A stretch of DNA of 64,000 nucleotides from Phlebopus portentosus. Taxonomy: Eukaryota > Basidiomycota > Agaricomycetes > Boletales > Boletinellaceae. Location: assembly GCA_037892935.1 (NCBI GenBank), contig JAYXKI010000003.1, forward strand, positions 2,232,001-2,296,000, in the 5' to 3' direction. Each line of letters begins with the position of its first letter. Within the stretch, counting starts at the first letter, position 1. This document shows, one piece after another, positions 1 through 16,612 of this stretch. The notes beneath the pieces were generated by a model. The model saw only the letters and a program-made list of their open reading frames with translations, had not been told where the DNA came from and did no database searches. A program made the translations under genes and the position numbers.

Positions 1-2
1 AT

Positions 3-951
3 GCAGTTATGTTCCTCATGATCTTCTTGACCTGCATTCGTAAGCATTTACTTTGTTTCATCTAAATCAGGAACTAAGCAGATTACTATTTTAGCACCTG
101 TCCCTCTTTATTCGACACTGCAGGTACTTTCTGGATACACATTCGGCGTATGGACCGGAAGTATCGTGTCGTATTTCTCTGCACTTGCCGGAGCCATCTT
201 TGTCTTTTGGCTCTCGCGCTCCATTCCATCGCTGCGATGCGCGATAACATCTTGCATGTCGCGTTCACGTGCGCTACAGCGTGTCGTACGTGCAATCTCA
301 AAGCGTCCTTCGCTGCTTTTCCTTGTCCGGCTAGCACCGTATCCATATAACGTGCTGAACGCACTTCTGGCCGGGTGTCCCCGTCTTACCTTCCGGACGT
401 ACACGTATTGCACGGCTCTCAGTCTACTCAAGGTCATCATACATACTAGCATTGGAGCGGGCATCAAAAACTTTGCCGAATATCATAGTCCATCGAACAC
501 GGATGGTTCGAAACTTGTGGATGAATCCGGCGAGGACTCGACGGATTCCCTAGGACAGATGTCGACTATTATAGGCATTGTATTGTGCGTTGTTATCGCC
601 GTCTACCTTACATACGTTGCCCGGAGAGCAGTAGACGAGGAATTAGAAGATGACGATGATATGGAATGTCCACGCGGTCGTTCACGTTCGCGTGCACGAG
701 TTCAATATGGAGTACGCGCGGATGACGAAGAGAGTGCAGGTTTCCTCGACGAGCCCCATTGTGATGGTCTCGGACCTGACTTCGCAGCCTTTGCTTCTGC
801 GTCGACAAGGGGAGCCAATCGAGAAAGCACTCTTGAAAACGGCGAGATGGTAGAGCGACATGATACCGCTCGGTTGGGCAACTCTTCGCCTGCGCCGTTA
901 TCTTCCCTGTCTGCTACGCCATACGGTCCACCAGAATGGGCGGATGCATAG
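3..951 (+). CDS. TVP38: TVP38/VTT-domain Golgi membrane protein, 3' part
   Basis: This is the C-terminal part of a TVP38/TMEM64 (SNARE-associated, DedA-like VTT) membrane protein; the 5' end lies off the window. I read exons 3-39 and 95-951, with an intron at 40-94. The splice restores the run AVMFLMIFLTCIPP followed by VPLYSTLQVLSGYTFG, typical of the first VTT segment. Further family signs are the RLAPYPYNVLNALLA block and a later hydrophobic helix (IIGIVLCVVIAVYLTYVA), followed by an acidic and Arg/Ser-rich cytosolic tail. In yeast, Tvp38 is a late-Golgi membrane protein; that role is inferred from family only. The C-terminal tail of about 120 residues is low-complexity and looks lineage-specific. 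Confidence 0.85.
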
Positions 952-3900
952 ATGCTACGCCGTGGCCGTCAGTTGTTTTATTTAATCTTGAAGATTTCAT
1001 TTCGTTCGCCCCGACTTCGGCCTTCTCAACTCTCCTTCGCAAACCAAACCTTACAAGTTACCTTAAACTCGTCCTCCACTCCTTTATTGTTATAATCCTT
1101 GGAGACGGACATCTTTATTATTCAGAGCTTGCTCTACATTCCCTCCCTTTCTCTTTCTTGTAAAAATACCATCTGTTTCATCTTCCAAACGTGCTGTCGT
1201 CGCTCCGTCTCGAACTTTTGTCTTTATTATTTTCTTCTCCATTCTCTTCTCCATCACGATCATTTTGTTTCTTCTTGACTTCTTCCCCTTACTTCCCGCC
1301 TTGACTTTCAGGTCTTCGTTCTTTCTTGCCATCTTTACCAAGGCTGCCCACCGATTATGGACAGACTTATTTTTCTTCTCTTTTAAAGTTAAAAAGAACC
1401 TGAACTGAAATGTATAACCAAAATATATGATAACGTACAATTTAAACCGGTTGTCGTCTGCTTCTATCATTATCATTCTGCCTTGCAACTTCTTCGCATA
1501 GACTTGAAGTTCACGGGGGAACGGAAATTGTTTCCGGTGAGCTTTGCACTTTATTTTTGATTTCCTTTTCTTTTCGGAGAGCTGTCGATCACTAAATATA
1601 TCCCCATCAGGTAAAGAGCGGAAATGTAAATCTGAGTCCGCCCCGAGTGAGTTATTTATTTATTACCATAAAATGTCCACGAAGGTCCATCATCCCCTCA
1701 TCGACAGCGAAACGATGATGATGCGGTGAAATCAGGAGGGGACCGTCCATGCGTCCATGCGGATGTGCAATTGCACTGCAACATCAGGAGGAACTGGAAA
1801 CTCCTTGGTTTTCGGCTCCGTCAGAGCGTTCATTCACATATTCAATGGGAAAAAAAGGGGCAAGGTGCAATTCGATTCCCTCCTATTGGTGTGTGAAATT
1901 GTGTTCTGAATGCGTACAATCTCCACGGAAATCAACGCAATTACTGTTGGTGCGTATACATATAAAAATTCTGCCAAGATATGTAGGAAGAGGATATCCT
2001 CGGGGAGGGTCTGTCCCATTGGAGCGAGTGAGATGGCACCTTGCATTAGTCTTCCTCGACTCGGAATTGACTTCTCTCACATTTTCTGTGGTTTTGATCT
2101 GATATATGACAGGGATAAGGAAAGGGGTCAAAAGAGCTCACTCGGTCCGCTTAGGATGCCTTTGGAAAACTCCGCGGAAATACAAATCCGAGTACATGTG
2201 CAATGGCTCGCTCGGTGAGAAAAAAAAAACAAACAGTGCGTTTGCAATATCAACGTATAAGCTTTGGATATTTCTTCGTAGACGTATGACCCGATCGCTC
2301 CGTCTTGCGAAGAACGATCAATCCGGGTGCGATCTTCTTTCTTTTGAATTCGAGGACGACGGTGATGATGCCCATCTGGATGGCATTGCATTCGCCATGT
2401 TGATTTGTCCCTTTTTTTCACCGGATATAAGCAAAGTCAAGCTCAGGCGGGAAGTACAAGTATAATGATCTAAGCGATTCTCTATCTATTTTCTTTCGAT
2501 CAGGAATCTTCCAAAAGGTTAACGGCGACCTTGGGTAACTGATGCATTGGCTAAACCGTATAGCTATTGAATTTAGAACTGTAATCAAGACGTACTTACT
2601 AAACGCGCGTACGGGAGAAGAACATCTCGAATGGAAATAAGCTGCAAATCATGAACGCTGATATGACCGTGCGTGCGCGCTTTCTTTGTTTGTAAACGTT
2701 ATCCATCGCCGGGAACTGCCCCTTCCCTCGTTTACAGCATGCTCAAGGATTTATATTTGCTATCTCACATGAGGGATGAGGGGGAGCAAAGATCAGGGGA
2801 TTGGAAAGATCACATCATGCGGTAGAGGGGTGCAAGGGGTGCGAGTAGGTAATGCGAGTTGTAATATGAGACAGATAGATAGCAGAGATGAGACTTGTCA
2901 CAGATTCGAGCATGATGCGTGCCCACCCCCTCTATGGACTAAAGTTAGTGCGCGGGGACGGGTGATCCCATCCCATCCCATTCATCTTTCCGTGTAATGC
3001 TTCTCGAGAAGCAACGCCACTGATTGATCCTAGTGGGACAGAAAGCGGCGCAAAGATCAAAAGGGAGGGAGGCACTCTACTTGGTCTCACTTTGGCCGAG
3101 AGTACTAGTGCCGGGGAGGATGTGATAAGCAATCAGGAAAAGCGTACGTACGAGAGACGTAGACTAGACTTCGAGCGGGAATATTGTCAGATAAACAGGC
3201 AGAAAGAAAGAGACGTTCCTGAGACATATAAATCTTTTATTAGTCTCTGACAGCAGAAGGCGTGGAGGATGCCCCTAGAAGCGCGTCTACTCTTAGGCCT
3301 GATAGCCATCCTCGTCATGGCCCTAGCAGCGCAATCACAAACACAAACACGAACACAAACAAATCACGCTCTTTTGGAGAAGCACCAGCTCGCGTCCTTC
3401 CTTGCATTCCGCATTCGTCCAAGCACCCTTAAATGAAAAGCCAGCGAAATGGGGGAGGCTACGCGCGAATATATCGCCGCTGTCTGTCGCGGGCATACCG
3501 GGTACTGGGGCCCTTGAGTCACTTCGAGCCAGCGCCAGCCGTCTCGTTTGAGTTTGGTCTGGAAAGATGTGTGATGATCTTCGAATGCACGAAAGGGGGA
3601 AGCGAATCTTCGCAGACTTCGCTCCTGGCAAGCACGGCAACAGCAATGTTGTTATTTATTGCTGGCTCATGCTGCTGACGAGAGAAGAATCGTCGGCGGG
3701 GAAGAGGACATGGCTCAGTCTTTCCAAATTTCGTTACCCACGGCGACTCCAAGCCAGCATGTGATGAGCAGGATGTGCACACACGCGGACTCGGACGGAG
3801 CAAACAGCCTTTTAGCTGGGCAATGATGGCCCGGTAAACCGATAGCTATCTCAGCACCCATTTCAGCCGATGGCGACTACTGCGGCTGTGGATTTGAATA

Positions 3901-6900
3901 GATTGAGGTCATGGCTCAGCTTTGTCGCCGTGTTTGCGCTGGGGGAGCTAACTCAATAAGAATTCCGACTGCCGCAGGAATTATCGAAACCTATATCGGA
4001 CCCACCCAACACATACAGATGCAGCTGATAATCACTTTCCCTTTTTTCCGACTCAGGATCTTGTTAACATATGGACATACAAGAGTCATCTGAGGCCCTC
4101 CATTGGCTTCTCGTAAAGCTATTTGCAAATTCCAATGCGATATGGGGGGCGGTCAATACCAGTCGTATTTGATTTCGAGCTCGTCCCAGCCACCAGCATG
4201 TGCAGTGGGTAGCCCGGGACTCGGTTACTGGCCTAGGGTTTCTCAGAAATTCTTCCGCATGCTCGTGTGTGCTTGTGAGCGTGACAGCCACGTAAGCGGT
4301 GCTTAGGAAATTTGCTTCCGTTTTCTTGGGTAGCGGGACTCCAGGCACCGCTCGAGATCTAAAGAACAGTCGAAAACAAGGTGTGCCGATCAGAAGTGCA
4401 TGAAAGGAAGAGCTCCGATATTATTCTTCTCGCACAGGCCTAGCCTGAGGAGACAAATCATAATTGTCCTCAATGCACACTGGGCCGTTCGATTCGGAAA
4501 AGATAATTTTCATCCATCATATCATGAATATTACATCTCCTGTCTTTCTTTGCCCCTATTCACAGATCTCCGAGTAATCTTATTGATCACTTGCACGCAC
4601 GCCGTACATACAATTACTTCCTGTCGTTGTCACAATCGCGCCTTGTTCTCGATTCTTTGTTCGCCCCAATGTGTACTAGTCGAGGTGGATCAGAGCACAA
4701 GGAGACGCCATCAACGTAAAGGCTCTTCGCTGGCATTACACGCTGCGTGATTATCTGGCCCGGCACTTTGCTGTGTTCGAAACAAGGCCCGGAATCAAAT
4801 TAATAACAGTTGATCCGGAGAACATGTACCCCGGATGAGAAAAACCCATTGATAGACATGACCTATTTTAGAAGAACATTGCATCTTTGGCCCGCCTGAG
4901 CGAGGTGAGAACAAGAGCGAGAGAGAGGAAGAACAAAAAGAAACTTCCGTACTGAATAAACTCCAAGCCGAATCCAGGAGCCGACCCGGGTTGGCGCCGT
5001 TCACGCCAAATCCGACGACTCCTCCATGACCGATTGAGGACGAAGCCAGCTATTTATGGCAAGTGCACCATGTCGTCGAACGCCCCCCAGAAACCGGTTT
5101 ACTGCGTCGGCGGGAAAGAAACAGGCAAAAAAGGCTTGGAAAAACTAAGTTTGCCGCCCATAACGTTACCGTCGCCGCTTTTGCTTCAACTCCGCCACCT
5201 GCAAGTCATATGCAACTGCCCGTCTGCTATACGTAAGGGTGGCACAACAAATCCACTGGTGGAATTTATCTGTTTCTGCGTGCGTCCTATAACGGTAAAT
5301 CTCATTACGAAGGTAGGATCATTGATCAGCCTCCAATCAAATTACACAGAACCCATGTCGACGAGGCTAATAGCCTCCACCACGCGACGTGTATAAGATT
5401 GATGGGGACTCGAGAGGCCGACAGCTTCTCGTGCGCGGGTCCATGAAGATGAGATCTGCAGAATACACAGTGCTAGCGTATTTTTCTGATCGCCATCACG
5501 TCGATGAAAGAAGACGGAAGAAGGCCAGAGCTGGGAGATCCAGCGAGGGCCGCAAAGAATGATGCCGATGATTAGGACGGAGTGAAAGAATTCATGGTGA
5601 CTCAGGTGAGTTGACGACGTTCACGTTTCGTCACGTGCAATACACTCCCTCCGCAACGCAGATTCCGTCCTGCGGCGTTTTCCTCTCGGTCAACCATAAA
5701 GATAATTAGGTTCAAAGCTGAGGGAGCTTCAGGCACGCAGCAAACTGCAACCATCAGCTTCATTCGGACTTCTGAAAGCGTGTCGATCCGGGCTGTACGC
5801 AGAACGCACGTCGACGGCCAAAGCAACGGCTAACAGAGAAATGCCTCGATACCACGAAGGCAACGCAGAAGACGAATTAAACACCAGAGCCGCTGCCCAG
5901 GATCTGATCAATCCATTCTGTGCTATTCTTGTGTGCTTGTCTGTTGCCGCTGTTCCTGTGACAGGTCTCCCCCAAAAATCCGTCGTCCTATCGCATCGGG
6001 ATTCAGAGCTAGCCCATTCTCAGAGTCTGTACAAAAGAGAAATCTGTCCCACCCGACTGATGATTGGAATGCTAGTATGACGTGACATATCACGTCGTCT
6101 TCCGCTTTTTGCGCCGCCTCGCCCCGCCTTGCGAAAACTGTCTGGGCGGAAACGGATTTCTGTGATTCTGTCATGTCATCTCTGCCGTACGTGATCTTTT
6201 CATTTCCATGAACCTAGCATGTCTTCAAATGAGGGCGTTTATTCTCACTGCTAGAACTGCGTTCCCATGAAGATGCGATTAAGTTTGCATCGTGGCGGGC
6301 TTCTCTGTTCGCTGGTCGCCGAATAAACAACGAAAGCTTAGCCTGTAGCTAAATTCTAGTATTGGCCTGGTTTACCTAGCTACTGATGAACAGCAACGCA
6401 TTACGCCAACTTGTTTTTTTTTTGTCTCTAAACCGACTGTGATACGGCTGGGCTTCTCTTTGTGGTGGTGCCTTGCCAAATTTATCTCGCCTTGAACTGA
6501 ATCAAATTGAATACACACGCTTCCCGCACACCTGATCGTCCAATAGCGCGTCATAGTCCGTTTTTCACGTCGGCTACACGGCTTGCGAAAATATGCTTTA
6601 TTTCGAGAGTCGAGAACATCCGCGTCAACCGCGATTTTTCCATCACTGGCCTGTTGTTCATCACCATCATTAATTTCGGTGACTATCTACCCATAGCGGG
6701 TGCATGGCCTCCCCGTCCAAATCTCAAAAATGATTTCATTTCTGGTTTGTTTTGCCAACGCGGCAGCAACTTCTCCCGATCGGATTCGCAGTGCAAAGCA
6801 CCAAAGCAGACAAGAGCTTCTTTGCATGTGTCTGTCCCCGAACGAAGTTGGCATGATCACATCAAGAGGGTGGATTTTGAAATACGCAGCCAGAAAATCA

Positions 6901-9258
6901 TGTACGTAGCGTAGCGCATTTCCATCATTTCATCATCATCACGTCACTCGAGTCCATCAGGGATCACAACGACCACCGCACACCCTCGGGGCGCCCCAAG
7001 CCGAAATGGTGCTGTAGTGTCCGTCCCTGATGCTGATCGTTTTTGTTCTTCTACAGCGCAACTGCCGCCATCAATGTAAGTAATTGATGTAATGTATTAA
7101 GGTAATGCGCAACCGACTACTTCTTTCCCACCGACACCTCGCAGGAAGCCCAACTCCCCCTCTTAGCTCTTCCCAATAAGCTTCCCTCCCACTTCCCTCT
7201 TGAGTACGCTACGTGCCCTTGTATTTTGTGCGCTGCTTCCTTCCATTGCACAGGGTTCCGAACGCAGCGCGTTGTTCTGTCGGTCTTAGCTTGTCTGTTC
7301 TGTCGTCTATCGGCTGTCGGTACTGATCCCTTCCTCTTCTCCAGGGTTTCTATGTATGTGCTTTATGAGCTACCTCGTGCACAGAACAAAGCGCGAACAC
7401 GTCGGTCGGTCGGCCGGCCGGCCGCGGCATCAGGTGCCACCGCGGCGGATTCTGAACTTTACTCACAGGCGCTCGTCGAGCTTAACTGAATGATTGAATA
7501 ATGCTTCTAATGCGCGTATGCGGTCATCCGCTTACCGCTCTTTGCAGTACGCTAAACACAACATTAGCCCTTAAATCCGAGTACAGACAGCACATTAAAT
7601 ATTATGCATTATATGTATGTACATGTAATTTTGAAATTATCTGTCCGTGTCCATCCGTCGTGATAGGACCGCGTGTGCTTTTCGAAGGTTTGTCGATATG
7701 ATATGATATTATATGTTATCGATTAGCGCAATCTATATTGATCTAGCCTCCCTGGATTCCCGACACGTCGGCACATGTACTAAGTATTTCAATCACTCTT
7801 TGTTGTATGTCCGGACGGACGGAAGACATATACTACTATATGCGTGCGTATATTCCAATCTCCCTCGACACGCGTATGACTTTCTGTCTGGGAGGGAAAA
7901 AAAAACGGAAGTCTAAGGTACAGAAAAAAAAATCAATACGCTTTTTGAAAAATTCGGCGTCAGCGACAGCCACACGCGGTTAAAACTTAATACAGGTGGG
8001 TATACAAAGCAGCTCTTTCGAAAAAAAAGCAGAAAGTTTACAAGGAAAGCAAAACAAGCTTACGGTGTAAGACTCGGGAGGGTTTATCTCATCGAGGCAT
8101 TTAGGAAGTCAAACATAGCATACGACGAAAGTTCGCCCTGGTTCTGACCTCACGGAAAAGAAGAAGAGACAAAAACAAACGTGACGCAGGAATTGGGAAA
8201 TCCCTGAAAAACACGGCTGAGATAGAAAAGAAACTTCAGAACTGCGTTTGTTTGAAGTATATGAGACTTTATAAAACATTCAAAAAAACACAGGAGGACG
8301 ACTTAGTACACAGCAACGGGGTGAAAAAAAACGGTGGAGGAAAAACAGAAAAGCTAGGGGTACAACGGAGGGTGAACGGCAGTAAGTGCGGATGGATGGG
8401 AGCGGGGCCGGGCAAAAGGTCAGGGGTAAGAGTGAAAGGGCTGTATCAGACAGACGAAATGGACGAACAGACGGGGACGAACAGGGGATAACGAGTCTTC
8501 GAAGGAAAGAAGAAAAAGAAAATAGAACGGAAGGAAGAAGCAAGGCAGGAGGATCAAGGATCGACAGCAAAGCACGATGGACGGACAAACGGACAGACGG
8601 ACAAGAAGGGAAGGGAAGTCGAGGGAGAGGAGAATGATGATTTGTTGAGGGCTCGGAACTTCGAAGAAGCCTCCCTCCGGCTTTCGTTTGTCTCTTCGAT
8701 AGCATGAAAGCGGACAAAAATATTGCAGAAATAGAATGAAACGACGAAATAATAGTCCAATATGAGCGAGAAAGAGAAACGAAACAAGGTAATGGAGAAA
8801 GATATATTAAAAAAAAAAAAAGAAACGAGATTCTAAGGTGGTCAAGCGCGAGTGCGCTAAGCAGAGAGAACGCAGCAAAAAATGGATACGTGAGCACTTG
8901 GGATAAAATATGATTTAACAAATCGCTTCGAGTCAGGTCTGGTAGCCGAAGTCGTAATCGAAGACCAGAACAGGAGATGCTGCTAAAGGCCGAGCGAGCG
9001 GAAGAGGGGCGAAGTAAAAAGCAAAGAGATAAAATCAATATCTAGAATAACTCCGGGACCTCCAGGCGCAAGACAAGCGCGCCTGCTTAATGTGCAATGC
9101 ACAAAAAAGGGGTCAAAGCCAAGCGACAGATAAGTCAGATCGCGGGATGCCCCTCCATTCAAGTTGTTGTTGAATCTGGTCCAGGGTTTAATTTTAATTT
9201 TCCGCGTTCCATCCGTCTCCTCTCCTCCTTCCTCAGGCACGCGCACGAGTAACAGGAT
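952..9258. other. Gene-poor stretch of about 8.3 kb
   Basis: I found no convincing gene here on either strand. Open frames are short, lack recognisable domains and do not join through good introns. The stretch holds the 3' UTR of the TVP38 gene on the left and the 3' UTR of the HSF gene on the right. Between them are simple-sequence features: ACAAAC-like repeats near 3,340-3,365, a GGTC/GGCC run near 7,405-7,428, A-runs near 8,809 and purine-rich blocks at 8,160-8,900. It is unusual next to the gene-dense right half, and long UTRs or non-coding RNAs cannot be excluded. Confidence 0.5.
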
Positions 9259-11917
9259 TCATGCGGCAAGTTGAGCTGGCTTCGCGGCATAGGTCGGGAT
9301 CCCCTCGTTCATGGGGACGAAGCCGAAGTCGGGCGAGACTGATTGAAGACGACTGGAAGTCAGCGAACCGGAAAGTCAATACGACACAACTCTGAGCACT
9401 TCGGACATATCGGGCAGTAAGGAGATGTGTATAACGTGCATCTCAATTCTCTCTTTTGGGAAAGCAGCAAGGGAAATAACAGGCAGGAGGGCGAGGCCGG
9501 AAGTGGGAAAAGAAAAAAGAGAGATGTGAAAGTAAGGCGGGCGGGATTGGTGGAGAGAAGGCGGAGCAGCACACGAAGAAGAGAATATCCGAAGTTTGAT
9601 CGAACTCGAAAAAAGAACGTTTCCGTCCGGACATTCGATCTTTTTCTCCTTCACGCCCAAAATTAAACGCGCAAATGGGGACTTGCTCTTTTCAAAATAG
9701 GGCGGATGAGGAGGAAGTGGGGAACAAGGGCAATAGGGACAGGGGAAACGCCCAACTACCAAGATGCAAACAGGACCACACGCCCGAACCGAATAGAGAG
9801 AGAGAAAGAGTAAGATTACTCACAGCGGTTAATATCCTCGCCTGCTCCGTATCCATTATCGACTGGCGGAGTGTTCGCCTGGCTAGAGCTCGTGTGAGAA
9901 GCCGCGCTTAAGCTACTTGCGCTTGTGGAAGGGCGTACGCTTCGACCCCAATCCATTGGATCGACACTGCTAAGGTGCCCTGTCCCATGTCCTGCGCTTG
10001 AGTGAACAGGCGGAGAACCGTGCCCAGCGCCGCTTCCGTTACTTGCACCACCTGGTGTATAAGCGAAGTCCCCGCTGGGACTGAACGTGTATGCCGACGG
10101 TTGCGCTACGCCTACCGTGTCAACCGCCGGTAGATTGGCCATGTTCCGTACTCGCGACACATGGTGCTCGCTTCCTCCGGGCGTCAGAGGAGAAGGCTGA
10201 GGTGAAGACGAAGGCCTTGTGGAATGATAATTTCCAGACGCAGAGTCCATTCCATGAGCGGATCCATTATCATATGGACTTGGGTAAGGACTCATGGCCT
10301 GCGAATGACGTCGCGGGCGCCGCACTGCAGAACTCATGCCATAACCAGCGCTAGAAGAGTAACCAGAGTTCATGCCAAGGCCACCTCCGAGGCTTGATTT
10401 GTGCTGTGAAGAGTGAGGGCGAGTCGGGCTTATCGGACGATGGTGACTTGAACCTGGCCTAGAGTAATCGTGGGACATGCTCGTCGAGGTACTTTCCGTG
10501 TCGTAAGGCATTGAAGACATTGAAGACGCTGAATATCCCGTCGTTGGTCGACTGTCGGGAGATAAACTTGATGCACTGTGGTTATTGGGCATAGAAACGC
10601 CGGAGAATGAACCATGGTAGGAAGGTTGCATCGTCGCTCGAGAGTATTGGTTGCCGCTTGGGTTGAGAAGCGAGGAAAGGCTGCCTGTGCTCTGTTGAGA
10701 TGATCCAGCGCTTGTAGGCGACATTCCCCAAGAGCCTGAGTCTCCGTAGCTGTACTGCATGTTACTCCCGTAAGAGGCAGGCGAGAAGCCCGCCGCAGAC
10801 TGTGAGTGCTCATCTGCAGGTGAAATGGGGTGTAGGCCGGGGTGAGCAGAGTGGCTACCACCATATGCGAGCGAAGGCGGGTCAGAGGGAACGGTGAGCG
10901 GTGGAAGTGCATTACGTTGGTAAGACTGGCCCCAGCCGCCTTGTACGTAGGATCCTGGCGCGGAGAAACCGCGTGCTCTGCCCCTGCTACCAGGCGAGCC
11001 CAGGGTAGATGAGGGGACGCTGAGTGGGACTGGTCCCATGCCCATCGAAGAACGAGGGGGCGGAACCTGAGGCATCTCTGGCTCTTGGCGTTTACGCGGC
11101 TTCGGCAGACGGGGCGGGACACGCCGCTTGAAGTTGGCGACAACTTCGGCAGGCGAGTGTCGGTTTAGGGTCGGGTGCGCTGGCGGGGGCAATTTTGTTT
11201 TTCAAATTAGACCGAAATACGCCACCGAGTATAGCATATAGCCAGACTTAATCACTCACACCATGTGCTAGCGTCGGGATCGTCAATGGCGGGATCGACG
11301 TTCCTGAGGTTGACTTTGCGCATGAAGCCATAAATCTGCGAGCGTTAAGAGGGAGAAAAGCAGTGTCAGAAAAAAATAGTCAGTATATGCGGAAGCAAAT
11401 AATAAATAGCCACCCACATTCAACTGACGCGAGAAGCTGGCAAAACGCGACTGGCGGTAGACGGAAGGCAGGACATGAAGAGCAAGTTGCTCTGGTCGTT
11501 CGACAATAATGTGGTCGCCAGCTGGATCCCACCGTATCATATGGTGGTTTTCGGGTTTTTCAAGTAGACTGCAGGGTCGCGCGATCAGCCTTGACAAAAC
11601 CAAAACACAACAACACGACGGGAGCTGAGCTGAACATACGCGTAGAGTTTTGTCAGGAAGGTGCTCTGTGTCTTCTGCGCAGGCTTTGACTCTGTCGGGG
11701 ACGTTTCCTGAGATTTTGGAGGCGAGTCGGACTCATCCTGTTCGTCGCCAGAATGGGAGTGGGAACCACCTCCGCTGCTTGTGCCTGTGCTGTGTGTGGC
11801 CGAGGGCTGGGGAGCAACTGGGCTTGAGTAGGCTGCGGTGTTTGGGACGAGGTGAGGGTACTGGTTGGAGGAGCGTGCGGGATAGGAATTTTGGTTTTGC
11901 TGGTAGAGATCTGTCAT
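9259..11917 (-). CDS. HSF-type DNA-binding transcription factor
   Basis: I read five exons: 11917-11640, 11568-11418, 11335-11260, 11179-9824 and 9338-9259, encoding 646 aa. Residues 85 to about 190 form a heat-shock-factor winged-helix domain. The recognition-helix segment SRFASFSRQLN lies just before the intron and IYGFMRKVN follows it; DPAIDDPDAS marks the second half. The remainder is Ser/Gly/Pro/Tyr-rich with no visible coiled-coil trimerisation region, so this is probably an Sfl1-like or basidiomycete-specific HSF family member rather than the classical heat-shock activator. The start is the ATG just before TDLYQQ. The last intron (9823-9339, 485 nt) is very long; splicing it adds a 27-residue tail ending PAQLAA, while reading through stops after two codons (Cys-Glu). 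Confidence 0.85.
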
Positions 11918-12017
11918 GGCTAATGGCAGAAGAGGAGAAGACGCGAGAAGAGAAGCTGGGATGTTGGGAGGAGATGAGATCTGGATTAAAGTACTTGGCA
12001 GTGCGGCTGATGTAACG

Positions 12018-12050
12018 CAACAACAACAACAACAACAACAACAACAGCAG
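12018..12050. repeat. (CAA)9(CAG)2 microsatellite
   Basis: Nine CAA units run from 12018 to 12044, followed by two CAG units. It lies about 100 bp upstream of the HSF start codon, probably in its 5' UTR, where the transcript would read TTG repeats. Confidence 0.9.
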
Positions 12051-12200
12051 TAACGACCACTTTCTGGCTCTCTTGCTCGCGGGTAGTCCAAATACGGGCA
12101 GCTCGGAGTGCTACGCGTCGTGTGAGATGAAGGACAACGCGTCGCGAAGAAGTAGCGAGCAGCGGGAGAATTGAGCTGAGGGTAGAGTGACGGAAGAGTA

Positions 12201-12240
12201 TATAAAAGAAAAAGAAAAAGAAAAGAAAAGAAAAAAAAAG
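12201..12240 (-). promoter_or_regulatory. Pyrimidine tract upstream of the HSF gene
   Basis: In the sense orientation of the HSF gene this is an almost unbroken C/T tract, mostly T with interspersed C, ending in TTTTATA. It lies about 280 bp before the start codon. CT-rich blocks just upstream of transcription starts are common in filamentous fungi. The promoter role is inference from composition and position. Confidence 0.35.
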
Positions 12241-13021
12241 GATAAGATCGAAGCGTCAGAGAAGGGAGAGAGAATCGAATCTGGGACTGAGCTCTGTCTC
12301 TCTCTGCTGCCAGATCGCGGCCTTTTCTGCTTCTTCCTCCCTGCCTTTTAGGGTCTCGTCGCGACACGGCATGCCGGCAGCCCTCGGCAATCCGAGGATC
12401 TCTCTCCCCCCGGCCATTTCTGTCAATCTCCACCGCTCACCCTCTAAACTATCTTGTTTGCGCCTGTTTGCGTCATGATTTACCACCCTTCGCTGATCAT
12501 CCATTCACATTCACACATTCCTCATCACGATCACGCTCCCCGGGGTCCTGCCTCCCTTTACATCCGCACCAAACTACCGGTAAGCTAACCCCAGCACACC
12601 ACCACAGTCACACTCCCTCCTCTTTGCTCTGGTGTGTCAGACGCTCCTCCTTTCGAAGAAAAGAAAAAAAGAAGCTTCCTCCCCATATCCGATTGGGTTT
12701 GCACGGCCCCTTTGTCATTTCCGTTTTACGTACATACGTCTGCACTTCATGTTTCTATCCAACAATTTCAATCAGTACCCGAAACGGTAACGAACAAGCA
12801 ATAAACAAACGACTATTGTGCTAAAATTTGGCTCCGGTCTCTTGTGTGTAAATCAGTGCAGAACTATGCCGAGTTAAATCCGTTGTAAAAAGGTAAGAGG
12901 AAATGAGAGGAGAGGAAAACAGAGGAAAAGAAAGAGATTGACTAGACTATCCAAACCGAACAGCACCGTGACAGCAAGTTATCAACAAACAAAACGAGAG
13001 AAAAAAAGAGAGGGGAAAGGT

Positions 13022-16612
<3,591 letters not shown>

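Larger units (their letters stand above)
11918..13021 (-). other. HSF 5' region and kinase 3' UTR
   Basis: No gene is seen here. The stretch contains the upstream and 5' UTR region of the minus-strand HSF gene and, at its right end, the 3' UTR of the kinase gene. Short frames in it are not supported by splice signals or domains. Confidence 0.5.

Noticed and set aside
8280..9038. 252-codon minus-strand open frame rich in Ser, Leu, Pro and Phe
   Set aside because: It is the complement of a purine-rich strand; composition explains the missing stops, and no domain or splice context supports it.
10430..11143. Second long minus-strand frame over the HSF coding exon
   Set aside because: It is an out-of-frame shadow of the HSF exon, which has the conserved domain and correct joins.
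11585..12433. 282-codon minus-strand frame starting upstream of the HSF ATG
   Set aside because: The upstream part is low-complexity and includes the CAA/CAG repeat read as a Cys run; the downstream Met gives a normal N-terminus.
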